A program made the translations under genes and the position numbers. 64,000 nucleotides of DNA from the NCBI RefSeq assembly GCF_900099685.1, contig NZ_FNDW01000003.1, positions 248,001 through 312,000 on the forward strand, in the 5' to 3' direction. Below are positions 49,301 to 57,163 of this stretch, one piece after another (position 1 is the first letter of the stretch; each line of letters begins with the position of its first letter). The notes beneath the pieces are model-generated. The model made no database searches and was not told the DNA's origin. It worked only from the letters and a program-made list of their open reading frames with translations. This DNA is from Chryseobacterium taeanense. GTDB lineage: Bacteria > Bacteroidota > Bacteroidia > Flavobacteriales > Weeksellaceae.

Positions 49301-52300
49301 TCCTATTTCTTCTCCAGAATTAGTATCACCATCGGAATCTTTGGATAACGTCACACCATATTTAACGGCTAAATAAGAATTAATTCTTAACCGTTCTATA
49401 TCGGAAAGAACAGTATTATGGGTAATAACTTCAGGAATTGCTCCACTAAAGTAAAGCGCACGACCAGCAATTGTTCTTGAGCCTATGCTTACTAAGCTTG
49501 CTGGTGAAGGAATTTGATTGATCGTTCCTGTTTTTATTATTGAATTATTCTTATAAATCTTAGCTCCATTGGTAGTATTGCTCATAGAAGACCCAAATAA
49601 TTGTGGGATTCCTGCATCAACAGTCGTTGCACTGATTATTGACACCCAGCTACCATTATTTTGCCCGAATTCTACAGTTCCGTTATTTAATCTGAACTCT
49701 CCTCCATTACTTGTGCCTACAGCACCAAAACTTAATATATTTCTAACATTGCTATCAGTTACTGCAGGTGGTCTTACAGCAGAAAACAATGTATTTGTGG
49801 AACCATTGATAAAGCTATTTGCATCAATATAGTCATCAACTCCATCGAAAGACACAATTGGATTAAAATTCATTAGCTGAGAAGGTACAGTACGATATAA
49901 TGGCTGATTTCCAACTGTAGCCTGTAATGCATTGGTTCCATTACCGCTTTGGTCTGCCCAAGATGATAATGGAGTACTATCAACAACTGTAGAAGTTCCT
50001 GCATCAGCTTTTAACCATAATGATACCCCGGCAACTCCTCCCGGCGCAGTTACGTATCCTGCAAAGCTGAAGAAGTGTCCTGAAGTAAATCCATCTAAAT
50101 TGGTATCTACCTCTGCTACATAATACTGCACTCCTCCCAATGATACTTGTGTCATAGCCTTTCTGGCATCACTGCCATCAAAAGTAGCATCATCACTGAT
50201 TAATAATGACGGCATGGTTACACTCACCGGCAACTGACTTACCGGTATGGCTACTTTTACCGTTCCTATTGTTCCTGTCTTCTGTATTTTCCAGATTCGG
50301 GTCATCCTGAAATTGGAGCTTCCATAGGCAAAAGGTGTTGCAAAAGAGGTACTTCCTGTATCAGAACCCCAAACCAGGAAGCTTTTGTCTGAAGTAAAGT
50401 CATTGCCATTATTTGCATTGTTATCGGCAATGTTTACATTCCCGATAACAGGCTGGATTCCTCCGTTTACCGATTGTGACTGCTTTTGATTCAAGGCAGA
50501 AGCATCGTCTCTACCGATCCCGGTGATGTTGTTCTGGTAAGTTGCATCAGTACTCCAAAATTTTGTATTACCATCTGAAGCTATATAATCTCCTTCAAAA
50601 ATGCTTCCCGCTACTATAGGCTCTCCAGAAGTTGCATTTCCATTATTGTTACGGGATAAAGTTAGTCCATATTTAATTCCCAAATATGAGTTAATCCTTA
50701 AGCGCTCTACATCGGTATGAGATGAAGGATACATAATCAATTCTCCAAGTAATCCATTAAACCTATCTTGGTTTGTATTATCATTTGAACGCCCAACATA
50801 TGGTATAGAATTATGATTAGCCATATTGCCTGAACCCACCCATAATTGTGTTACAAGCTTACCTGCATTAACGTAAGCTAAAGTAGATGAGGCGGAAGCA
50901 CCAGCAATAATATCCATATTTGCCAAAAGCTTATTATAGCCAATATCTGTAGTAGTATTTACATATGTTACACCCCCTGTTCCATCTGCATCATTATCTC
51001 CAGCAGCCATTCTCTGACCCTTAAAGAAATATGCGGCGTTACCGTAGGTCGAGCTTGTACCTGAAATAACTGTGTTTGCAAAAGCATCGGATCCGGCTGA
51101 AAATTGATACATTCCATAGCCATTTTTAAATAATATAGCCCTATCTCCAGTCAGGTAGCCTGATCCATTAAAATAGACTGCATTATTAAAATTAATTGTC
51201 TGCGTACCTGTTTGTATTGTATTAGTAACAGAAAAATTATTATTCCCTGTCTGATCTATCCATTGCGTTAAGGTTGTGGAACTAGATGATACATCCTTAT
51301 TTCCTTTTAACCACAAGGATGCTCCCAACACCCCTCCAGGCGCTGTCATAAAAGCCGCAAAGCTGAAGTATTGCCCTGAAGACAAGTCAATATTAGCGTT
51401 GATATCTGTTACATAGTAATCTACTCCACCGATGGTTTCTTTAGTCATTAAGAACCTGTCATCAAGACCGTCAAACGTTGTATCACCACTTACCAATAAG
51501 GTTGGTTTGGTTACACTTCCCGGAAGATCACTTACTTTTAACGCAACCCTTACCTTGCCTACCGTTTGGGTTTCCTGTACTTTCCAGATACGTGTCATTC
51601 TGTTATTCAGCCCGCCAAAAGCAAATGCCGTGGCAAAATTGGTGCTGCCTGTATCTGAACCCCACATCATGAAGGTCTTATCGGCACCAAAATTATTGTT
51701 GTTGTTGGCGTTAGTATCTGATATATTCGCATTTCCGATCACAGGCTGGATGCCACTGTTTACCGATTGCGACTGCTTCTGGTTCAGACCTGACGCATCA
51801 TCTCTACCGATACCGGCGATGTTATTCTGGTAACCAGAATTCGAAGTAGAATTATAATAGGCAACAGCATCTGAAGATATATAATCACCTGACTTTGTTA
51901 CACCATATTTTAGAGCAAGGTAACTTTCTACTTTGCTTAATGTTGCTCCTGTGAGCTCACCTTCATAAGCAATCACTTCACCGGCTGTAAACAATGCAGA
52001 AATATTATTACCTCCACCACCAAATACATCATTTCCTAAAACATATCCCTGAGTTCCACTTTGAAGTGATTTTCCGGTCAGATTACCCGCTTGTGCTCCA
52101 TTCTGTCTTAAGGTAACAGCACCTGCTGATGGGCTTACCGATAAACTAGTTAGTACAGTTGTTCCCAAAATTGCCGGATTATAAGAAATAGTTGATCCGG
52201 TACCTCCTGTACTTCCCGCCTCAGCATGATAGCTTCCTGATATTCTTACAGATGGTAGCTCATTCCAGTTATTGCTCCCTGAAGAGCCTAAATTAGTGAA

Positions 52301-53959
52301 TGCACCAAGCATTTTATCCGTAGATGCACCACTTCTGGGATTTGAAATCAGAAATAAATGGATACTTGCTGTACTTGTACTTACCATGCCTCCTGTTACA
52401 TTATATATGCGGGAGTTTGTAGTTGTGAAATCAACAGTAGGATTGAAATTGGCTGAATAGGCATTATTATTACCAGCTCTAAAGAAAACGCTATTGGCAT
52501 TACCTGCATTTCTGTTCAAACCACTTTGGTCATTCCACACCGTCAGACTCGCCCCATCAGCAGTAGTATCAGTACCTACATCCGCTTTTAACCACAGCTT
52601 TTCTCCTAATACTCCTCCTGGCGCGGTTACAAATCCTGCAAAGCTGAAGTATTGCCCTGAAGTGATGTTAAGATTAATAGGATCCGTCACGTAGTAGTCG
52701 ATCCCACCAATTGTTTCTTTCTTCATTAAGAAATTACTATCCGAGCCATCAAAGGTGGCATCACCACTGATTAGTAAGGTAGGCTGGGTAACCGCACCCA
52801 GCCACATACTTACCGGGATGGCTACTTTTACAATGCCTACGCTTCCTGTCTTTTGCATTTTCCAGATACGAGGCATTCGGTAGTTTAACCCATTAAATGC
52901 AAAAGGCGTTGAGAAAGTAGTACTCCCTGTATCGGATCCCCATACCAGGAAGTCACCGTCCACGGCAAAGCCGTTGCTATTACTGCTGTTCGTAGCCGCA
53001 AGATTACCCTTTGCAATAATCGGCTGGAAACCGCTATTTACGGATTGCGATTGCTTTTGAAGCAGCCCGGAATTAAAATCCCGACCGATACCGGCGATGT
53101 TGTTATTGTACCCGCTGTTATCTGTTTTATTCCAGACTGTGGTACCGTCTGAGAGATTGTAATCGGAAGGCAGTGTGGTTCCGTATTTAATCGCAAGGTA
53201 AGACTCTACCTGAATACGTTGTGCTTCTGAGAGTGCCGTCTTATATATAATAACCTCACCTATAGAGCCATTGTAATAACTTGACCCGCCAAGAGAACCA
53301 ATATACATCGGTTTATTTTGTCCACTGTAGTTGTTCATGGCGGTACCAGAAACGATCTCTGTCCCGTTTCGTCTCAATGAGGTCTTAGTCGGGCTTGAAG
53401 TGTTCCAACCCGTCCATATGTAGGGGGTGTTCACGGCTCCTCCCCATGCTGTCTCAATTCTATTCGTACCGGTTCCATCCCAGTACATAATACTATTCCC
53501 CCAAGGGGCGTGTAAAGTAAATTGAGCATCTGCATTAGATTGGTTTTTAACTATTTCATAAAATATAGAACTGTTTTGAACCGTCTTCACCGAGCTTACG
53601 ACAAAAGCTGTTGCATTGCTATTGGTAGAAGTTCCAAAAACCCCGTTACTATCGGAAAGTTCATTATTGCTTCCGTTAAATGATACTACAGGGTTAAAAT
53701 TTATGTTTCCTGAGCTATTATTGATATATGCGGGACGCTTAGTGTCCGTTGACTGTGTCATGTCATTCGCATTACCACTGAAATCACTCCACTTCGACAC
53801 ATTGCCATTAGCATCTGTCGTGAGCGTAGTGGAATCATCCACCCTCAGCCAGAGTGACGCACCGGCGACCCCTCCGGGGCCGGTCTGCGCCTTGAGCATG
53901 TTACTACAATATCCTGTCAATAAGCAGAATATTGTCATTAAATAAATTTTGTTTTTCAT
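43334..53959 (-). CDS. Giant secreted modular protein with eight LamG-like/DUF8202-type modules
   Basis: 3541 residues, uninterrupted. A signal peptide ends near MLKAQ. Eight modules of about 420-435 residues follow, each opening PGGV-x4-LWL-[KR]-[AG]-D and W-x-DQSGN, then NFNP-[VS]-x-x-F-[ND]. Next come a stretch like GEVI-x-Y-x5-S-x2-[ER]-R-x3-[NE]-SYLALKYG, then YQNNIAGIGRDD, QKQSQSVN, FLVWG-[SD] and RIWKVQ. The first part of each module looks like a concanavalin A/LamG-type lectin fold; the second matches the DUF8202-type region of flavobacterial proteins. The last 110 residues carry EGMIVMDLTNRMLKVYTVKNG...W, as in two neighbours. No membrane anchor and no typical type IX secretion tail were seen. 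It is probably a surface or extracellular adhesin; function unknown. Confidence 0.9.
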   Translation of the reverse strand: MKNKIYLMTIFCLLTGYCSNMLKAQTGPGGVAGASLWLRVDDSTTLTTDANGNVSKWSDFSGNANDMTQSTDTKRPAYINNSSGNINFNPVVSFNGSNNELSDSNGVFGTSTNSNATAFVVSSVKTVQNSSIFYEIVKNQSNADAQFTLHAPWGNSIMYWDGTGTNRIETAWGGAVNTPYIWTGWNTSSPTKTSLRRNGTEIVSGTAMNNYSGQNKPMYIGSLGGSSYYNGSIGEVIIYKTALSEAQRIQVESYLAIKYGTTLPSDYNLSDGTTVWNKTDNSGYNNNIAGIGRDFNSGLLQKQSQSVNSGFQPIIAKGNLAATNSSNSNGFAVDGDFLVWGSDTGSTTFSTPFAFNGLNYRMPRIWKMQKTGSVGIVKVAIPVSMWLGAVTQPTLLISGDATFDGSDSNFLMKKETIGGIDYYVTDPINLNITSGQYFSFAGFVTAPGGVLGEKLWLKADVGTDTTADGASLTVWNDQSGLNRNAGNANSVFFRAGNNNAYSANFNPTVDFTTTNSRIYNVTGGMVSTSTASIHLFLISNPRSGASTDKMLGAFTNLGSSGSNNWNELPSVRISGSYHAEAGSTGGTGSTISYNPAILGTTVLTSLSVSPSAGAVTLRQNGAQAGNLTGKSLQSGTQGYVLGNDVFGGGGNNISALFTAGEVIAYEGELTGATLSKVESYLALKYGVTKSGDYISSDAVAYYNSTSNSGYQNNIAGIGRDDASGLNQKQSQSVNSGIQPVIGNANISDTNANNNNNFGADKTFMMWGSDTGSTNFATAFAFGGLNNRMTRIWKVQETQTVGKVRVALKVSDLPGSVTKPTLLVSGDTTFDGLDDRFLMTKETIGGVDYYVTDINANIDLSSGQYFSFAAFMTAPGGVLGASLWLKGNKDVSSSSTTLTQWIDQTGNNNFSVTNTIQTGTQTINFNNAVYFNGSGYLTGDRAILFKNGYGMYQFSAGSDAFANTVISGTSSTYGNAAYFFKGQRMAAGDNDADGTGGVTYVNTTTDIGYNKLLANMDIIAGASASSTLAYVNAGKLVTQLWVGSGNMANHNSIPYVGRSNDNTNQDRFNGLLGELIMYPSSHTDVERLRINSYLGIKYGLTLSRNNNGNATSGEPIVAGSIFEGDYIASDGNTKFWSTDATYQNNITGIGRDDASALNQKQSQSVNGGIQPVIGNVNIADNNANNGNDFTSDKSFLVWGSDTGSTSFATPFAYGSSNFRMTRIWKIQKTGTIGTVKVAIPVSQLPVSVTMPSLLISDDATFDGSDARKAMTQVSLGGVQYYVAEVDTNLDGFTSGHFFSFAGYVTAPGGVAGVSLWLKADAGTSTVVDSTPLSSWADQSGNGTNALQATVGNQPLYRTVPSQLMNFNPIVSFDGVDDYIDANSFINGSTNTLFSAVRPPAVTDSNVRNILSFGAVGTSNGGEFRLNNGTVEFGQNNGSWVSIISATTVDAGIPQLFGSSMSNTTNGAKIYKNNSIIKTGTINQIPSPASLVSIGSRTIAGRALYFSGAIPEVITHNTVLSDIERLRINSYLAVKYGVTLSKDSDGDTNSGEEIGTGSGIYEGDYLASNATTRFWKSEDGTYQNNIAGIGRDDASALLQKQSQSVNTGSQLIMGLSTVVATNAANTGTLNNLQFLMWGDNNAANTTPFTGISGYNTRLSRVWRVQNTNAVNQSVQVLVPFTLVSSSSSLLCGTDAAFSANTYQVYNPNPNTVTINSVVYRVFTVPAVMVNQASFYMTLAFYEQSPGGVRDEVLWLRGDTGLTNTLWEDQSPAVNNNDLQFSTYACNENPRGQMVLGETLNFNPVASFGDNDNWVWGYTPANISRLQHANADVAIVYKTDGAYAQDVWGTDWGGAFDERSLTTTQIANDNTGIGYSGGNSGAATINVASFQGTVSGGSNVLINGNNVLNFTGSTTYSGCNNIRLGDVKGAGNVFKGVVGDMVVYQKNMSAIDRIQLNSYLALKYGITLGRNNDGKLPVGDMVSASPVQIFEGDYLASNGTTKTWSSDAVYQNNVVGLGRDDISAFHQRITTSQSATPDIITLSTDSNFANKNQSGTNGHTDIVNDKFFFVTGNNNAATSYAKKLGLSNGLNALMKRIWKVQRTGTAQDVYIKTTDNLATYLVYSNDPTFSSNVQYQQLMAGVTQQGVQIPSGSYFTFATFMKWPGGVEDEVVWLRGDIGLTGTQTWLDQSGNNNNLRFDINDCLGGSAGQMTLGKTFNYNSVAGFGPGTGWTWGMIQADISRVSSPDADVAIMYKADAVKEQDVWGTDLGGILDERSLLTTKIANDNHSIGYNGGNSGYATINMASFKNTVSDGSNVLINGNNVLNFTGSTTYNGCSVIRLGDVPGNREDYNPFTGVFGEFVVFKKNITASQRIQLNSYLALKYGITLGRDNNGNGTSGENISAPIQEGDYLASYDGTVRIWESDAVYQNNVIGIGRDDITALHQRITKSQMPVSDIITLSTDNNFTNNNQSGASGHTDIANDKYYFITGHNGQPTTFALKSGLSHSLNAIMNRVWKVQQTGTPQNVFVKVDNVRATYLIYSTDPTFSSNVTYKVLASGVTAGIQIPTGNYFTFAAPLNGPGGVTTNLVRWYRADRDVVTGSTLTWKDQTVNADATQSVAVNQPVYNTSGTSLLNFNPSFTFNADTVNSSLSDFMSFSDAGMANGSKIRSVFGVGRTSVTGGTFEWLTSYGTSADAQNFGLMRSGNNVLVTTYGHDFSPYSSASPYASNTPVISYGAANNSNIYGTYNALPIASTTATAPINTVLNIGRIGTRQSGSENWNGVIGEVIYYNTIPSSTDKQRIDSYLGLKYGVTLGTNSSPFTYLSSDAVNNTSFWTGSNTYQNNIAGIGRDDISDLYQKQSQSVNSGKQVIIGLDNIAATNEANTGTFDTNLQFLVWGDNNTDMSGDTSTFTALYPYQERLNRVWRVQNTKNLSKDIQVLVPATYIKNLKVSSLLYSTDATFPAGSQVFESNTAGVVTINSVDYKAFTIPAAQVNQSEFFFTMAYYQKSPGGVAGENLWLRADDEEIVSNADNASVATWKDQSGNNSHGTQVVSGQQPTYRNNVTDNMNFNPVLAFNGGQNFDITGTLGIDGQKNVAVFAVSDILGAHYFLQPKVAGGNLLQFSSAGAGYVNLTLGGSSATNTTAAPSGGSSELYSGWRTAAGDVLYSGINAKQLNTLANSTNWTGGNLVMGNATNGKIPEMVEYSSSLDDTKRLKVNSYLALKYGITIYQPTTGQDYLASDGSKSWTADATYKYNIAGIGRDDLTALNQKQSQSVNRGATANIETDSQVLVALNAVEASNKANTNTFSSDMQYLVWGDDNGSLTTRVATGNVASNGLTYTKRFSRVWKVQNKGNFADKIGVYYPVSAFGNASSSSIGLIFASTAAKLSDGTAFVIANSGKETINGTEYYAFYVSGGVVPSLNYMSFTTATSVCYKPAVTSGTALATKAGITALGRAGVNADNWPMVRKGGWMALEAKTKGMIINRVRFNDSNQPVADDDTTPILTSPVEGMIVMDLTNRMLKVYTVKNGVAGWYEIGQQTCPD
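43670..53880 (-). repeat. Eight tandem coding modules, about 1.25-1.3 kb each
   Basis: PGGV module starts (minus strand, approximate): 53880, 52620, 51340, 50042, 48735, 47480, 46225, 44940; the last module ends near 43670. Modules 5 and 6 (48735-46226) are the most alike: both lack the QKQSQSVN block and instead have HQRIT-[TK]-SQ, an NNQSG/KNQSG-G-HTDI block and TLGKT/LGETLN-FNP-type text. Modules 1-4 and 8 share the QKQSQSVN block. Module 7 has the divergent start VRWYRADRD. Confidence 0.85.
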
Positions 53960-54008
53960 TATAAGATTTTAATAGTATTGTGTTATATTCTTTTGAATAC
54001 ACTACTGT

Positions 54009-54608
54009 TTATACAATACTATTAAAAGGGGGAGGCCGAGAGAAGTGAATCGTTAATATTCCTGAGACAGGGCTAAGAATGGTAGCATACGATACACGTT
54101 CCTCTTCCCTGAATATGATGTATTTTTCAAAGCTGAATCTTTCGTAAACCGCAATATGTTTTACAGAAGGATTGCCCGTAACGACCGCCATACTGCCATT
54201 ACCACCCGCAAGTCCCAATCTATACCTGTTCTCTGAAAAGGGTAAAGAAATGGTTTTGGAAGTGGCTGGATCTTGTGGCTTTCGAACATCCTGAGCTTTT
54301 GCAGGCTTTTTTAGTTCAGCAAACTTTCGATTGTTTTTCTTTTTACCTAAGAGGAGATTTTTATTGTCAGCAACTATTTTGACTGAATTTTCAGTGATGT
54401 ATCCGTCATCTTCCAGTCCGGATACTGTAACTCCGTCTTTTACGTAAACGGACGTTCCTTTTTCTATGTAGATTCCGGCATCTGCCCCGGAGTATGATTG
54501 AGCGTGTACATTGAAACCGGCAATAATGAAAAAAAAGAAGAGCTTCCCTATTGTGTGGGAGGCTTTCTGTTTCCAAACTTTTCTCATTAATTGCGCTGCT
54601 TTTTTCAT
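54009..54608 (-). CDS. Secreted protein of unknown function
   Basis: 199 residues from the ATG at 54608. A TTG nine bases earlier and an ATG at 54587 are other possible starts. A hydrophobic segment (LFFFFIIAGFNVHAQ) fits a signal peptide cleaved after the AQ. The mature part begins with beta-rich text (DAGIYIEKGTSVYVKDGVTVSGLEDDG), then a basic Lys-rich linker (KKKNNRKFAELKKPAKAQ). A second beta-rich part (RYRLGLAGGNGSMAVVTGN) follows, ending in RPPPFNSIV. No family recognised. It lies 49 bases before the giant gene on the same strand, so the two are probably cotranscribed. Confidence 0.75.
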   Translation of the reverse strand: MKKAAQLMRKVWKQKASHTIGKLFFFFIIAGFNVHAQSYSGADAGIYIEKGTSVYVKDGVTVSGLEDDGYITENSVKIVADNKNLLLGKKKNNRKFAELKKPAKAQDVRKPQDPATSKTISLPFSENRYRLGLAGGNGSMAVVTGNPSVKHIAVYERFSFEKYIIFREEERVSYATILSPVSGILTIHFSRPPPFNSIV

Positions 54609-54908
54609 CGTGTGCAAAAGGCGAGTCGTGTAAGACTGCTTTTATGTCTACAAATTTACATAAAATATAATAACATCCAAAAAAAACAACACTTTGTATA
54701 TTAAATTATTCATAATTATTAAATTATCGTTAATATAATTTATGTTTTCTCAAACAAAAGTGAATAAAATACACATCGCTCTAATTTCAACTCTGGCAGT
54801 GTTTAAGCACAAGATGATTGCTATACCGATGGTAATATTTATTCTCTTAAACTATAAAAGCGCGACTTTCTATTCAAATAAATATCATTCAGAGAGATAA
54901 TTTACGAG

Positions 54909-54995
54909 AGAGGGTCTCATCGGTCGATGAGACCCTCTTATGACACCCGAGATAAGATCCTTATCTCGCCCGATGAGAGGGTGCTTCGTCGGGCG
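54909..54995. repeat. Cluster of three adjoining hairpins
   Basis: Hairpin 1: perfect 14-base stem 54909-54922 with 54925-54938, loop GT. Hairpin 2: perfect 9-base stem 54948-54956 with 54960-54968, loop ATC. Hairpin 3: 10-base stem 54967-54976 with 54986-54995, one G-T wobble. Hairpins 2 and 3 share two bases. All three use related CGATGAGA or CGAGATAAG sequence. Confidence 0.75.
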
Positions 54996-55106
54996 ATGAA
55001 GGATTTGGGTTAGTGTCAAACTGAAATTAGTATTTCTTTTAGTGCTAAAAACCCATGAACAGCCAACAAAACCATTCTTCAAACAAGAGACAAGGTAACT
55101 AATAAA

Positions 55107-55132
55107 CCCCAAAGGTTTTGAAACCTTTGGGG
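55107..55132 (-). terminator. Palindrome, probable terminator after the 55265 gene
   Basis: A perfect 12-base stem CCCCAAAGGTTT (55107-55118) with 55121-55132, two-base centre. The T-run after it on the minus strand is short (TTT), so termination is likely but not certain. CCAAAGG-type palindromes are also a known intergenic repeat form in flavobacteria. Confidence 0.5.
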
Positions 55133-55264
55133 GTAGGATTTATTACATGATAAATGTAAAAGTTAAAATATGTGTATATAAAGATGTATATTAAAACTTA
55201 AATTGCCAATATACTGACATATTGAACTTTTAGATATAAGAGACTATTTTTCATTAAAAGCATA

Positions 55265-57163
55265 TTACCAAGATTTTGTAGTTGTTGCTATACCCTGCTG
55301 AAGTATAACCCCATAATTACCTCCATAGCTATTCTGTCTGAAAGGAACTGAGCTCTCATCCCCGCCAGAATGATAGTTAAAATAATAAGTATTAGACCCC
55401 ACCAGAGTACTCTTTACTCCAACGGACAGATAGGAACCCAAATAACCATTTCCCGAAGTGTTAGGTGTTGTTGTAGTCGGTCGTTTACAAACGAAATACA
55501 TTCTGCCACCGCCTTTTATTCTGAATTTATTCCCCATTTGGGTAAAACCTGTTGTTCTTGAAGCTGATACTTTTACGTTATTATTATAGCCATCTTGGTT
55601 CTGATATATAACCACAGAAAAACCGATCATATAACTATTTGCTGGTACCGGAGCATCATTGTCATTGCTCGCAAAAGTGTAATTACTTCCCTGATTAATT
55701 AATGATGATGTATTCATTTGCGCATTCGCCTGACCAACTAAAGTAGCTCCGGGAATATTGGCAGTATTGTAAACCGCAGCATATTCGGCTGCAGTAACCT
55801 TTACCCAATCGTTTACCGATGCTGTATCATAAGCAGCACAGCTTGTACATGCTGTTCCTTCTGCTGCTGCTGCTGCTTCAAGCGCACCTCGTATAGCATC
55901 ACCATATACAACAGTACACGTGGAGCCTGCAACCAATGACGGATTAAAAGTAACAATCTGGTTACTCGCACCTGTATAGGTACCACTAAGCGTATAGGTG
56001 ATCGTACCACTTGTAGAGGTGAATGTACCAGCACTCCTTTCTAATGTCAAACCATTTACGGTAAATGTTTGTGCAGGATAGCTTACGCCCACCGTAGCAC
56101 CGGTATAAGACATTGTGTAAGAACCGGTATAAGCAGTATTATTTATCAAGGTGCCTGCAGGAGATTGTGTCGTGTTGCCACAGGTAACAACAGGAGTGTT
56201 ATTTACCGTGAAGTTAAGAGTACAGCTCTTTCCTCCTATACTAATAGGGAAAGCTGCTGTTCCTCCTCCGGATGGAGTTCCTGTAATATTATAGGTTAAA
56301 GAACCGCCTGGAGTAAAGTTACCGCCCACTAAGGTAGCAGTTAATCCGGTAACTCCCGTGGATGAAATTGTCTGATCATTATACCCGGAGCCATCACCTC
56401 CTCCATAGCTGATTACTGCAGATACACCGTTTGCCGGGATACCCCCTATTAAAATCCCATTTTTAGTTGCCCCTGCGCAATCCAGTGAGGTAATAGGCGG
56501 CTCAATTACTGCAACTGTTTTTGCACAGTTTAACGATAATTTTGCCCAGGTTCCCATTAAAGTCCCTGAAGAGGTTGGTGTACCGCTAAGCGTATATTCA
56601 ACCAGCTGCGACTGCCCTGAAATCAAAGAGACGGTTGGTGGACTTACAGAAGCCACAGTAATGCCTGAAACGCCACTCAATGCCAAATCAGAGGTCTGAA
56701 ATGCAATCGTTGCCGTAGTGAATGAGTTGTTTGTAACAGTTACAGAAAACTTATTTGACGATGCCATAGCTGTTCCATTAGCATAGCTTCCTGTAAACCC
56801 ATTTGTATTACAATCCGACACTACTGAAGCTGTAACACTTCCCATACTTAGGCTCTTCCATACAGCGCCGTCAAAATAATAGTAACCGGGTGCTGTAATA
56901 CCCGCTGTTTTGATTGTCCTCGGAATCGTAGCTGCCGATGTAGCATATGCAATAGTTCCCGTCTGTGCAATTTCGTATTGCGCATCTGCTGCCTTGATTT
57001 GATCTCCAGTAAGACGAGGCGCAATAAACCCTTCAGGCCTGCTACCGTCGGTGGTCTTAGCGGTTACGTCAAGAGTAGCCTTGGGCGTGGTTGTATTAAT
57101 CCCAACTTGGCTAAAAAGAGATAAATTGCATAATGAAACAGCAATTGTAATAAATTTTTTCAT
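55265..57163 (-). CDS. Large secreted protein with Ig-like repeats (VGINTTTPKATLDV type)
   Basis: 632 residues. A signal peptide ends near LFSQ. The N-terminal part has VGINTTTPKATLDVTAK, RPEGFIAPRLTGDQI, and GTIAYATSA...PGYYYFDGAVWKSLS, a block found in many flavobacterial exoproteins and in phage tail fibres. Residues about 115-430 hold about three beta-sandwich repeats with TL-x-Y-x-[LI]-SGT-type text (YTLSGTPTSSGT, YNITGTPSGGGT, YTLSGTYTGA). The C-terminal 200 residues contain no motif I know. Probably exported and surface-exposed; function unknown. Upstream region shows no clear promoter. Confidence 0.82.
   Translation of the reverse strand: MKKFITIAVSLCNLSLFSQVGINTTTPKATLDVTAKTTDGSRPEGFIAPRLTGDQIKAADAQYEIAQTGTIAYATSAATIPRTIKTAGITAPGYYYFDGAVWKSLSMGSVTASVVSDCNTNGFTGSYANGTAMASSNKFSVTVTNNSFTTATIAFQTSDLALSGVSGITVASVSPPTVSLISGQSQLVEYTLSGTPTSSGTLMGTWAKLSLNCAKTVAVIEPPITSLDCAGATKNGILIGGIPANGVSAVISYGGGDGSGYNDQTISSTGVTGLTATLVGGNFTPGGSLTYNITGTPSGGGTAAFPISIGGKSCTLNFTVNNTPVVTCGNTTQSPAGTLINNTAYTGSYTMSYTGATVGVSYPAQTFTVNGLTLERSAGTFTSTSGTITYTLSGTYTGASNQIVTFNPSLVAGSTCTVVYGDAIRGALEAAAAAEGTACTSCAAYDTASVNDWVKVTAAEYAAVYNTANIPGATLVGQANAQMNTSSLINQGSNYTFASNDNDAPVPANSYMIGFSVVIYQNQDGYNNNVKVSASRTTGFTQMGNKFRIKGGGRMYFVCKRPTTTTPNTSGNGYLGSYLSVGVKSTLVGSNTYYFNYHSGGDESSVPFRQNSYGGNYGVILQQGIATTTKSW

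Larger units (their letters stand above)
54609..55264. other. Gene-free AT-rich region with hairpin cluster
   Basis: 656 bases between two minus-strand secreted-protein genes. It is AT-rich near 54650-54890. A cluster of three hairpins sits at 54909-54995 and a palindrome at 55107-55132. No credible gene; a 75-codon open frame across the hairpins (54885-55112) lacks any protein-like feature. Confidence 0.7.

Noticed and set aside
43334-53959. Frameshifted or misassembled giant gene
   Set aside because: The frame is open over 10.6 kb with full signal peptide, complete modules and a terminator, and the modules differ enough that assembly collapse is not evident. Long-read data would still be useful because of the repeats.
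54885-55112. 75-codon open frame between the secreted-protein genes
   Set aside because: It crosses the three hairpins and the terminator-like palindrome; nothing suggests translation.
55265-57163. Phage tail fibre or prophage remnant
   Set aside because: The N-terminal block resembles tail-fibre text, but there is a signal peptide and no capsid, portal, integrase or other phage gene nearby. Such proteins are common exoproteins in flavobacteria.
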